DNA of 64,000 nucleotides from the NCBI GenBank assembly GCA_046290575.1, contig JBKAGX010000002.1, positions 186,001 to 250,000 of the forward strand. Reading direction: 5' to 3'. A program made the translations under genes and the position numbers. This DNA comes from JANQQJ01 sp046290575. GTDB lineage: Bacteria > Pseudomonadota > Alphaproteobacteria > SMXS01. The notes under the pieces were generated by a model. The model was not told where the DNA came from and made no database searches. It was given only the letters and a program-made list of their open reading frames with translations. Below, piece by piece: positions 1-7,928 of the stretch (positions are counted from its first letter, which is position 1; every line of letters starts with the position of its first letter).

Positions 1-1143
1 CTGATCGAGCAGGAAGAAGAGGCCGACCGGAACAAGTTCATCCCGTTGCGGATCAAATGGGCAGCGGGCAGCGCCCTGGTAGTTGGCATCGTCCTTTTGG
101 TCAGCATGCTGGGGGTGCTCTACCAGCAAGGGCAGGCAATCCAGGATCAGGTCCTGGATTCGGGTGCCTCGCTCGCCAAATTCATCGCGACGGATGCTGC
201 TGTGCCGGTCCTCAGCGAGGATTGGGGCATGCTTGAAATCGACGTCAAGAATGCGAGCGAGCGTGACACCTTCGTTTATCTGACGATCGCGGATAATACC
301 GGCACTGTCAGGGCGGCGACGGACCCTGAGCTGATCGGTCAGTCTTATGCGCCACCTGGCGATGCCGAGCTGATCCGGCGTGGTGATGACTTTACCGCCT
401 TTGTTGTCGATGCCGGCGACGAGGGGCGCGTGTTTAAATTCGATACCCCGATCCTGTTTATGTATCAGGGCGAACCCAGAGAGATTGGCCAAGTTTATCT
501 GGCCCTATCAAGGGAGGGCCTGGAAGACGTTATGTCGACCACCCGACTGCTGATGGTCTTGCTCGCGGTGATCACTTTGGTCGTCGTTGTTGGCATGCTC
601 TATGTGTTTGGCGGGCTGTTGTCCGGCCCAATGAAGCGGCTGCGCCGGGCCATGAAAGACCTGGGTGACGGTGATCTGGATCAGCGGATTTCGGATGTTC
701 GCAATGATGAGTTCGGCGAGTTGTTCCTCGCCTTCAATCGTATGGCGGACGCGCTGCACGCAAACTTGACGGCCCGGGAACGTGACCCTGCCGAACAGAC
801 TGTGAATCAGGACGCACCTGCGGTTGCCCCGGCCCTGGCCAGCGAGGCGGTGCCGGATGCCGTCGATACAGCGGCTGCTGACGCGACAGTGATGGCGCGT
901 CCTGCTGCATCTAAGGGTGATCCGGCGGTGGATGCGACGGTTATTGCAGGGCACACATCCGGGCAAGCGCCAGCGGAAGACCCCTTTGCGCAAGAGGACG
1001 AAGAGTCCGTTGACGCGACCGTCATTGCAGGCAAGGTGCCAAGGAAAAAACCCGATGCCGCGGCTGACGAGACCGGCGAGGTGGAGCCTGAAGAGGATGA
1101 TCCCGGTGCAACCGTTGTCGTAAGGGCATCACCAAAGGAGTAA
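1..1143 (+). CDS. Membrane sensor/HAMP C-terminal part of a probable Ser/Thr protein kinase (5' partial)
   Basis: The frame is open from base 1, so the start and any catalytic domain lie before the window. The visible part has a cytoplasmic linker, a first membrane segment (about 61-120), an extracytoplasmic sensor region of about 140 residues, a second membrane segment (about 544-618), and a HAMP-like segment (about 616-780, with DEFGELFLAFNRMADAL). A low-complexity Ala/Asp/Glu-rich tail follows, carrying four D/G-A-T-V repeats. No kinase motif is visible; the kinase call is inferred from the FHA protein, PP2C phosphatase and TssL-like gene downstream, which accompany PpkA-type kinases in T6SS loci. 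A histidine kinase or chemoreceptor is less likely because no signalling domain follows the HAMP. TTG at 46 is only an internal codon. The next gene starts 5 bases after the stop, so they are probably co-transcribed. Confidence 0.6.
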   Translation: MIEQEEEADRNKFIPLRIKWAAGSALVVGIVLLVSMLGVLYQQGQAIQDQVLDSGASLAKFIATDAAVPVLSEDWGMLEIDVKNASERDTFVYLTIADNTGTVRAATDPELIGQSYAPPGDAELIRRGDDFTAFVVDAGDEGRVFKFDTPILFMYQGEPREIGQVYLALSREGLEDVMSTTRLLMVLLAVITLVVVVGMLYVFGGLLSGPMKRLRRAMKDLGDGDLDQRISDVRNDEFGELFLAFNRMADALHANLTARERDPAEQTVNQDAPAVAPALASEAVPDAVDTAAADATVMARPAASKGDPAVDATVIAGHTSGQAPAEDPFAQEDEESVDATVIAGKVPRKKPDAAADETGEVEPEEDDPGATVVVRASPKE

Positions 1144-1148
1144 CATCC

Positions 1149-2174
1149 ATGAGATGGGCCAACAGAATCGCTTGGGGGGCGAGGCGGGCTGCAGTTGCAG
1201 GCTTGATCTGTGCTCTTGCCGCCTGTGCGGCACAGCCGACCCGTACAGAGGTCGCACCCTTGAAATCAGTTGTCGCGGATACCAGCGACTTCATGATCGT
1301 TCGTGCCAGCGCGACGGATACGCTTGGTTCGCTTGCAGAGCAGTATCTGCGCGACCGCACCCTGACGCCGGTTCTGGAAGATGTGAACGGCAGCCAGATA
1401 TCTCCTGGACAGCTTGTGATTCTGCCCAAGCGGGCGTTCAAGCGCAGCGCAGTTTACACCGACGGGTATCAGGTGGTGCCGATCCTCTGCTATCACCAGT
1501 TCACAAACGGTCGCCCGCGCAATCGCATGCAGGTGACAGCAGACGCGTTTGAAGCCCAGATGCGGTATCTGATCGATAACGGTTACCGGGTTGTCTCGTT
1601 ACGTGAACTCGAAGGTTTCTTGAACGGTTCGCGCCCGTTGCCCAAACGATCCGTGGTCGTGACCATCGATGATGGGTACAGCTCGGTCTATGATATCGCG
1701 TTTCCGATCCTCAAGCGCCTCGGCCTGAAGGCGACCTTGTTCGTCTATACCGACTTTGTCGGCGGCGGCCTGTCTCTGAGTTGGGACAAGATGCGCGAGA
1801 TGGATCGCAGTGGGGTGATTGACATTCAATCGCACTCAAAATCCCACACCAGCATGTCGCCGAACGGTTCAGAGAGGGTCGGCCCAGCTTACATCAAACG
1901 CATCCAGTCGGAGATTGATGTTCCTGACGGCATCCTTAGTGACCGCCTGGGTGAGCCAATTCGGCATTTCGCCTACCCGTATGGCGACACCAGTGACGAA
2001 GCCGTCTCACTTCTGCAGGACGAAAACTATACCATCGCGGTGACGGTACAGCGCGGTGGCAACGCCAGCTTCACGCATCCACTTCTCCTGCGGCGGGACA
2101 TGATCTATTCCGATCATACGCTTCAGGATCTTCAAAAATATCTGTCGGTCTATAGGGACGTTGCTCTGAAATGA
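1149..2174 (+). CDS. Lipoprotein with LysM-like and NodB polysaccharide deacetylase domains
   Basis: 341 aa. The N-terminus is a lipoprotein signal with lipobox LAAC (Cys26). Residues about 47-95 resemble LysM (DTLGSLAEQYL, then SPGQLVILPKR). A NodB deacetylase domain follows with PILCYHQF (111-118), the metal/catalytic TIDDGY (172-177, Asp174 and Asp175), the second metal motif HSKSH (His229, His233) and FAYPYGD near 284. The family removes acetyl groups from peptidoglycan or other polysaccharides; with a LysM anchor and a lipid anchor the expected site is the periplasm at the cell wall. It lies 5 bp after the kinase-tail gene and overlaps the next gene by ATGA, so it belongs to the same operon. 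The substrate is not known from sequence. Confidence 0.85.
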   Translation: MRWANRIAWGARRAAVAGLICALAACAAQPTRTEVAPLKSVVADTSDFMIVRASATDTLGSLAEQYLRDRTLTPVLEDVNGSQISPGQLVILPKRAFKRSAVYTDGYQVVPILCYHQFTNGRPRNRMQVTADAFEAQMRYLIDNGYRVVSLRELEGFLNGSRPLPKRSVVVTIDDGYSSVYDIAFPILKRLGLKATLFVYTDFVGGGLSLSWDKMREMDRSGVIDIQSHSKSHTSMSPNGSERVGPAYIKRIQSEIDVPDGILSDRLGEPIRHFAYPYGDTSDEAVSLLQDENYTIAVTVQRGGNASFTHPLLLRRDMIYSDHTLQDLQKYLSVYRDVALK

Positions 2175-3124
2175 TTCGCCTTTCGCCCCGTACGATCGCC
2201 TTGACCGGACTAACGGTCGTCCTGACCGCGTGTGCTGCCCAGCAGGGGCCAGCGCCGGTCACCGTCGTTGACCCGGTAGACAATGCCGTCAATGAATTTG
2301 CGACGGATCGCACAGCATCCGCCCGAGCTTTTGAAGCGAATGGAGACCTCGCGGCAGCGCTGGTGGAATGGCGCCTGGTCGCAGCGGTTCAGCCACGCAA
2401 TAGTGATGCTGATCAGCAGATCAAACGTCTGGAAGCCTTGATCCGGCAGCGTGCCCAGAGTCAGTTGGAAAAAGGTGAGCTGGCGCTGTCAAGCGGTCGG
2501 CGCAGCGAAGCCAGAACGGCATTTCTGAAGGTTCTGGCCCTTGAGGGAACCAACGCGCAGGCCACACGGCGGCTTCGCGAAATTGAGCGTCAGACCGTTC
2601 TTGCCAACCAGCAGAAGAAAGATGACAAGGCGTTGGCCGAATATCGGGCCAGCCATGCCAAGCCGCAGCAAGCTGCGACGACCGCACCTGCCGGCAACTT
2701 CGATGAACAGGCCCAGGCCGCCTTCAGTAAACGCGCCTATCGGCAAGTCATCGATCTTGCGGACCAGGAGCTGAAACGTAATCCTCAGCAGAATTCGGCG
2801 GCGAACTATCGGCGCCGATCCTACGAGGCGCTGGCAAAACAAAGCCGCGATTCAGGTAATCTGCGAGAGGCGCTAACGTTCCTTGAGGCAGCTTCTGAAA
2901 CCCCGGCTGGTGCACAGGCGTCTCTTGACAAGTCGATTGCGACGGTTCGATCCGACCTCGCGGAATCTCTCTACAGCCAGGGCCTGGATCTGATGAATTC
3001 CGACCTTGATCAGGCAATCGATCTCTTGGCTGAAGCATTGGTGCTGGAGCCTGGCCATGCTCAGGCCAAACAGCGACTTGATCAGGCGGAACGCATGCGC
3101 ACACGCCTGCGGTCAATCCAGTAA
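2171..3124 (+). CDS. TPR-repeat lipoprotein
   Basis: 317 aa. The lipobox is LTAC (Cys21). The rest is helical, Ala/Gln/Arg rich and TPR-like, with a clear last repeat (LDQAIDLLAEALVLEPGHAQ). It starts inside the stop of the deacetylase gene (ATGA), which indicates translational coupling. Its C-terminal repeat resembles that of the convergent lipoprotein at 3159-4268, so the two are probably distant paralogues. A scaffold role in an envelope complex is likely from the fold; no enzymatic motif is seen. Confidence 0.8.
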   Translation: MIRLSPRTIALTGLTVVLTACAAQQGPAPVTVVDPVDNAVNEFATDRTASARAFEANGDLAAALVEWRLVAAVQPRNSDADQQIKRLEALIRQRAQSQLEKGELALSSGRRSEARTAFLKVLALEGTNAQATRRLREIERQTVLANQQKKDDKALAEYRASHAKPQQAATTAPAGNFDEQAQAAFSKRAYRQVIDLADQELKRNPQQNSAANYRRRSYEALAKQSRDSGNLREALTFLEAASETPAGAQASLDKSIATVRSDLAESLYSQGLDLMNSDLDQAIDLLAEALVLEPGHAQAKQRLDQAERMRTRLRSIQ

Positions 3125-3138
3125 GAAAACCGGTTTTG

Positions 3139-3160
3139 AGGGGAGAGGGACCTCTCCCCT
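3139..3160. terminator. Bidirectional hairpin between convergent lipoprotein genes
   Basis: Perfect 10-bp inverted repeat (AGGGGAGAGG, 2 nt, CCTCTCCCCT) in the 34-bp gap between convergent genes. The right arm overlaps the stop codon of the minus-strand gene. The following T-run is poor (ATTTC on the plus strand). A second perfect palindrome, AAAACCGGTTTT, sits at 3126-3137. Confidence 0.55.
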
Positions 3161-4268
3161 ATTTCATCCGCGACAGCCTGTCTTTGAGATCCAGTGCCTG
3201 GGCCCGATACAGATTGGCATTCGCGTGTTCCGGATCAATCTCCAGAACGCGGTCCCAGCTGGCGATTGCCTGATCGAGCTCTTGCTTGCGGTAGGCCGCC
3301 AGACCCTCACGGTAGTGCTGGTCTGCCACGGTTGCCTGCGCTGTCGACAGCAGCTCCTGCGCCTCGATATTCGCGGGGTCGAGGGAGGTCGAAAGCTGCA
3401 GCGCTTCAAGCGCCATCTCCGGCTGGTCTGCCACATTCATGTAAAGCTTGCCGGCCATCAACGAGCGTGAAGCAGACGCCAGTGCATCCGTGCGGCCCAG
3501 CTCGGTCGCGCTTGTCATCAGAATCCGTGCGGCTGAAACGGCGTTGCTCCGGTCGATCTGACCCTCCATGCCCTCAAGGGTCTTGGCGGCCTCATTGTAA
3601 TCTCCGGATGCTGCAAGGCCGTTGACCTTGTCCCAGCCGGTGGCTTCGGCCGGCACCGGGGCTGCCTCGGCAGGCGTATCAACGGCGATTTCCACGGTCG
3701 GCTCCTCAACGGGCTCGGGCATCGCCGGCTGCGTTTCGATCATTTCCTTTGCGGCAAGCGTTTCTTCGGTCGCGGGGATCTTGATCGTCTGACCGACGGT
3801 AACCTGGCTGGGGTTTTCCAGCTCGTTGTAGCGCGAAAGAATATAGAACTTCAGAGGATCGCCCAGATAGGCTTTGGCCAGCGTTGACAGAGAGTCACCG
3901 GACGCCAGATTCACCATGAAGCTCTCTTCCGGGAAATAGTCTTCGACTTCCGTTGTGATCTGATCAAGTAGGCCTTGGGCTGCGCTGCTATTGGGCACTT
4001 CGGCAATATAGGCTTCCAGCTCGGCTTTCGCTTGGCCGGATTGACCGGTTTCCAACAACCGAATTGACTTGCGGAATCGCTCACGTGCCGACAGTCCGGG
4101 GGTTGCTTCAAAGACTTCCTCGGCGGGACCCGTGTCCTCGACTTCAACCGGGGCCACTTCTACCGGCGCAGGCGCCTGGGCAATTGGCTCGGCCTTTTTT
4201 TCACCGGCACACGCGGCAACGGCTCCACTAAGAACAGCGATCAGTAAATATTTCGTAGTTTGCGGCAC
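3159..4268 (-). CDS. LysM and TPR lipoprotein
   Basis: 369 aa. Signal peptide with a lipobox-like VAAC (Cys20), an acidic Pro/Ala/Glu linker, a TPR-like helical pair (about 55-100), then a LysM domain (about 117-165, SGDSLSTLAKAYLGDP and VTVGQTIKIP). A second acidic linker and C-terminal TPRs (ELDQAIASWDRVLEIDPEHANAN) follow. LysM binds peptidoglycan, so this is expected to be an envelope scaffold. It is transcribed towards the kinase/deacetylase operon and away from the TolB-like gene, but its domains mirror those of the two lipoproteins just upstream, suggesting a common system. Confidence 0.82.
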   Translation of the reverse strand: MPQTTKYLLIAVLSGAVAACAGEKKAEPIAQAPAPVEVAPVEVEDTGPAEEVFEATPGLSARERFRKSIRLLETGQSGQAKAELEAYIAEVPNSSAAQGLLDQITTEVEDYFPEESFMVNLASGDSLSTLAKAYLGDPLKFYILSRYNELENPSQVTVGQTIKIPATEETLAAKEMIETQPAMPEPVEEPTVEIAVDTPAEAAPVPAEATGWDKVNGLAASGDYNEAAKTLEGMEGQIDRSNAVSAARILMTSATELGRTDALASASRSLMAGKLYMNVADQPEMALEALQLSTSLDPANIEAQELLSTAQATVADQHYREGLAAYRKQELDQAIASWDRVLEIDPEHANANLYRAQALDLKDRLSRMK

Positions 4269-4743
4269 GACCCAACCCCCTATGGTGATTCGCAGGATGT
4301 TCCCAACCTTTGCGCGCCTCTGGCACTCATCGGGCGCATCAGCAAGACTCGGAGACCCTTTGCGCTATACGCGTCTTTGGATCACCTGCCTGAGCGTTAT
4401 GATTGACTATTCCTGAGCCATCGTAAATGTCGCATTCGTAAGACCCTGCAAGAGCACCTCAATACTACTATATATGGGCCCAAAATCTAGTTTGATTACT
4501 ACATATGGTGAGTGTTTTTGAGTTGGGCTGCGGCTCTGAATAGGGCGGTGCGGGATATGAGGGCCGCTCGGAGAGGGCTGCTGCCCGAATCGCACGTCAA
4601 AACTCGGCAACCGGCTCAAATTGAAGGTGAAATCGACTTCAGCTTGGGGCCTATCATGGACCGGATCAGTCCCCTATAGTGCTTGTTCCGGCGGCCTAAC
4701 AGTTGTCGGACGGCGGGGCGGGCTACAACGGACTAATCGACGC
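4269..4743. other. 475-bp divergent intergenic region, no gene recognised
   Basis: Lies between divergent starts (minus lipoprotein at 4268, plus TolB-like gene at 4744). The stretch near 4450-4520 is clearly more AT-rich than its surroundings (for example TACTATATATGGGC). Short frames here have no recognisable protein signature. It probably holds the promoters of both neighbours; I cannot assign -35/-10 boxes with confidence. Confidence 0.5.
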
Positions 4744-6903
4744 GTGATAGGCATCGTAAATGAGTTAAAGCGGCGTAACGTGGTGCGCGTTGCGGCTGCA
4801 TATATGGTCGTCAGCTGGGTGATGATTCAGGTGACGGACGTCGCCGTCCCTGCGCTGCTATTGCCTGAATGGGCTGCTTCCTTCGTCTTCTTTCTGCTGG
4901 CTGCAGGTTTCCCGATTGCCATGATTGCCGCCTGGGCGTTCGAGATGACGCCCGAGGGGTTGCGCCGGACCAAGGGCGGCGAAGCGGTTCCTAAAGGCGC
5001 CGTGCGTATCGGCGACTTCGTCATGCTGGGCGCTGTCGTCTGTATCGCGGGCGCTGTTGTCTACAGTGTTTTCCTGTCAGGCGGCGGGTCGTCCACTGCA
5101 GAACGCAAGGTCAGTGGCTCAGCGATCGCCGTTTTGCCCTTTCAGAATCTGTCTGTTGAGGCAGAAGAGGCAATGTTTTCGCAGGCGCTAACTTCCGATA
5201 TCCGCAATCGCCTTGGGCTTGTTCCGGGCCTTCAGGTGGCTTCCCGTTCAGCTTCGATCCAGTTCGCTGACGGTGCCAGCCATAGGGAAATCGCACGGGT
5301 TCTGGACGTCGCGGCCGTGCTGGAAGGCAGTGTTCAAAAAGTGGGGGACCGCATTCGGGTCACCGCCTTGCTGATCGATACCAAAGATGGATACCAGGCT
5401 TGGTCGGCAACCGTTGACCGGGAGGTCACCGATTTGCTGGCTGTGCAAGACGCGATATCTGCAGAGATATCAGCTCAAGTCAGCAGCATTATGGCGGGCG
5501 AGGCGGTAGAGGTCGCGGCCGAGGCGGTCGAGCAGATCGATCCGGTTGCGGTAATGACCGTTGCACGCCAGGATTTGCAGCTGCGGACGCCCCAAGCGCT
5601 TGAGCGGGCCCTGACGGGGTTCAATCGCGTGATCGCGTCTGACGCAAACCTGGCGGACGCCTATGCAGGCGCCGCTGAGGCATATCTTCACATGGCGCGC
5701 AGCCCGGAATCCTATGGAAATCTGGATGTTGAGGATGCGCTGGCACGGGCCCGGCCCTATATGGCGCGGGCTCAGGAACTTGCACCGGGTGCGGCCTATG
5801 TGCTTGCGGTCGACGGCCTGCTCCAATTGACAAGCGGCCACACCGGTAAGGCGTTGGCACTTCTGGATCTGGCGGCGGCGACTGATCCGGCGCTCGCAGA
5901 AGCACATTTGTGGCTTCACGCCACTTATCTTGCTGAAGGAAACCCGCTTGATGCCTATGCGAGCCTTGAGCGGGCTTACGAGATTGCGCCCGGTTCCCTG
6001 CCGATTGCTCTCAATATGTCGCGGCTCCTTGTGGCAAAGAAGGAGCTTCGGCGCGCTGAGGGATTGATTTCCAGCCTGGCGCAAACCTATCCGGAAAACG
6101 TCAATGTGGTGCTGGCGCGTGCTGCACTGTTGGCCGACCTCTGGCAGCCGGTCCAGGCGGTCGATTTGTTGCGCAAGGCGCGCCTTGATGCGCCCGGCAA
6201 CCGGGCCGTCCGCCTGATGCTTGGCCTTACCCTGCTTGACATCGGCGAAGACGAGGAGGCGGGGCGGCTTTTGGATGGCCTTGGCCAATGGGCGGTTTTG
6301 TCACAAGGAAAGGTTACCCAGGCTCTGACTCAGGCGCGCGGGGAGTATCGCGCGCAACCAGGGTCGCGTGAACGCGCCTATGCGTTGGCCGATCTCGAAG
6401 CGATTGCCGGTCATGATGATACCGTTGTCGATCTGCTGGAACCCTATAATGCAGGCCCCGCTGCCTCCGGTTCCTTGTTTGCGCGGGCGCCCATCCTGTT
6501 GCCAACAGTCACCTTGGCGCAGGCGCGGCATAATCTGGGCGACGATGCTGGTGCTGACGCGCTACTTCAAAAAACAGAAACCTATCTGGCGATGCACCGC
6601 GCCGCCGGGATTGACGGCCCAAAGCTGAACTATCTTGAAGCGCGGGTTCATGCCGTAAGAGGGGACACGCAGGCTGCAATGGCCAGCTTGAGCCGGGCCA
6701 TACTGCATCGCTTTCCGGGCATCTCCATCGTGCGCTGGGACCCGGCGCTTGCATCGCTGAGGGGACTGTCGGAATATCAAGCCCTTGTATCGGATCTTGA
6801 AGGTGAGCAGGCGCAACAGCGGCAGTCGATCGCCTCGGCTTTGCGGGGCAGTCCCTCCTCGCCCAGGGGGCGGGACAGGGCAGCGAATGAGCCTGGCAGT
6901 TAG
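4744..6903 (+). CDS. Membrane protein with TolB-like domain and C-terminal TPR repeats
   Basis: 719 aa from GTG at 4744. This start gives MIGIVNELKRRNVVRVAAAY, the usual beginning of the family; an in-frame TTG at 4621 would add 41 residues that look non-coding. Two closely spaced membrane segments (VRVAAAYMVVSWVMIQV and the WAASFVFFLLAAGFPIAMIA stretch) and a third (FVMLGAVVCIAGAVVYSVFL) precede a TolB/FlgO-like domain (AIAVLPFQNLSVEAEEAMFS through LEGSVQKVGDRIRVTALLID). A long array of TPR-like helices follows. Such proteins are often called adenylate-cyclase-like because the same module is fused to cyclases, but no cyclase domain is present. It precedes the TagH gene by 35 bp, so it is probably in the same operon; its role there is unknown. 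Confidence 0.78.
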   Translation: MIGIVNELKRRNVVRVAAAYMVVSWVMIQVTDVAVPALLLPEWAASFVFFLLAAGFPIAMIAAWAFEMTPEGLRRTKGGEAVPKGAVRIGDFVMLGAVVCIAGAVVYSVFLSGGGSSTAERKVSGSAIAVLPFQNLSVEAEEAMFSQALTSDIRNRLGLVPGLQVASRSASIQFADGASHREIARVLDVAAVLEGSVQKVGDRIRVTALLIDTKDGYQAWSATVDREVTDLLAVQDAISAEISAQVSSIMAGEAVEVAAEAVEQIDPVAVMTVARQDLQLRTPQALERALTGFNRVIASDANLADAYAGAAEAYLHMARSPESYGNLDVEDALARARPYMARAQELAPGAAYVLAVDGLLQLTSGHTGKALALLDLAAATDPALAEAHLWLHATYLAEGNPLDAYASLERAYEIAPGSLPIALNMSRLLVAKKELRRAEGLISSLAQTYPENVNVVLARAALLADLWQPVQAVDLLRKARLDAPGNRAVRLMLGLTLLDIGEDEEAGRLLDGLGQWAVLSQGKVTQALTQARGEYRAQPGSRERAYALADLEAIAGHDDTVVDLLEPYNAGPAASGSLFARAPILLPTVTLAQARHNLGDDAGADALLQKTETYLAMHRAAGIDGPKLNYLEARVHAVRGDTQAAMASLSRAILHRFPGISIVRWDPALASLRGLSEYQALVSDLEGEQAQQRQSIASALRGSPSSPRGRDRAANEPGS

Positions 6904-6938
6904 CCAGCGCTTTCGCGGATTTCAAGGAGGACCGGCGA

Positions 6939-7898
6939 TTGCCGCGTGTTCAGCTTAAGCTATACGGCGAAAATGAATCCGAGCCAGTGGACGAGCGTAT
7001 TCTGGTGAATGGTTTCGTCCTGATCGGCCGGGGCGCGGATTGCGATTGGGTGCTTGATGATCCTGACCGCCGGCTGTCGCGGCATCATTGCCGCATCAGT
7101 GCCGAGCCTCCCGGGGTTTCGGTAACTGATTTGAGCTCGAACGGGGTCCACCTCAACGGGGCGTCTGAACGTCTGGAACGCGACGCACCTCAATCCCTCA
7201 CCGACGGAGACACATTGTCGGTTGGCAGTTATCGTCTGGTTATTGCCGTAGGAAATCAGCCCGCCGATCAAGACTCGGCTCCATCGTCAGTGTCTGCGGG
7301 GCCTTCTGGCGAAGCCGGTCTGGCGGCATTTATGAAGGGCGCGGGCCTTGATTCCACGCAGCTGGCAAGCGGTGACGCAGAAGCACTGTTCAAAGCCGGT
7401 CAGCTTTTTCGCCACTTTATCGACAATCTTCACGACCTGCTGAATGATCGCCTGATCGTAAAAGCGCAGTTTCGCGCAGAGGCAACCCTGGTCAGCCGTG
7501 GCGCGGCTAACCCTTTTAAAGCCCTGACAGTTGAAGAACTTCCGGCCCGGCTGCTGGCGGCGGAAAACCCGGGCTATATGCCTGCTGAAGAGGCGCTCGA
7601 CGAAGCGTTTAAAGACCTTAGACGTCATCAAATGGCGATCCTGTCGGGGATGCATATCGCTGTCGGCAAGTTGATCGATCGGCTTAGCCCGGAAGAAATT
7701 GAACGTCTGCTGCGCCAGCGCAGCACCATGTCGATCATGTCGGCGGGCGGCAAGAAGTCTGCGTCGTGGGACGCCTATCAGGACTATTTCGATCAGGTCG
7801 AGCAGGAAGTTGCCGACCTGGAAAGCAGCCAGTTCATGATCGATTTCCGCAATGGATATGAAGCGCGGCTTCGGGAGCTGGAAGATGCTGATGCCTGA
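6939..7898 (+). CDS. tagH: T6SS-associated FHA domain protein, TagH family
   Basis: 319 aa from TTG at 6939, chosen because AAGGAGG ends 8 bases upstream. An N-terminal FHA domain (about 1-107) keeps the phospho-threonine-binding pattern: GRG (30-32), LSRHHC (Ser47, Arg48, His49) and SSNG (66-69). From about residue 130 to the end it matches the TagH/VasC C-terminal domain (NPFKALTVEELPARLL, YMPAEEALDEAFKDLRRHQM, WDAYQDYFDQVEQE). FHA proteins of T6SS loci bind threonines phosphorylated by a PpkA-type kinase. Here the probable kinase end lies upstream and the PP2C phosphatase downstream. Confidence 0.85.
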   Translation: MPRVQLKLYGENESEPVDERILVNGFVLIGRGADCDWVLDDPDRRLSRHHCRISAEPPGVSVTDLSSNGVHLNGASERLERDAPQSLTDGDTLSVGSYRLVIAVGNQPADQDSAPSSVSAGPSGEAGLAAFMKGAGLDSTQLASGDAEALFKAGQLFRHFIDNLHDLLNDRLIVKAQFRAEATLVSRGAANPFKALTVEELPARLLAAENPGYMPAEEALDEAFKDLRRHQMAILSGMHIAVGKLIDRLSPEEIERLLRQRSTMSIMSAGGKKSASWDAYQDYFDQVEQEVADLESSQFMIDFRNGYEARLRELEDADA

Positions 7899-7928
7899 TC
7901 GGCTAAACCGCGGCTGGGGGAACGTCTA

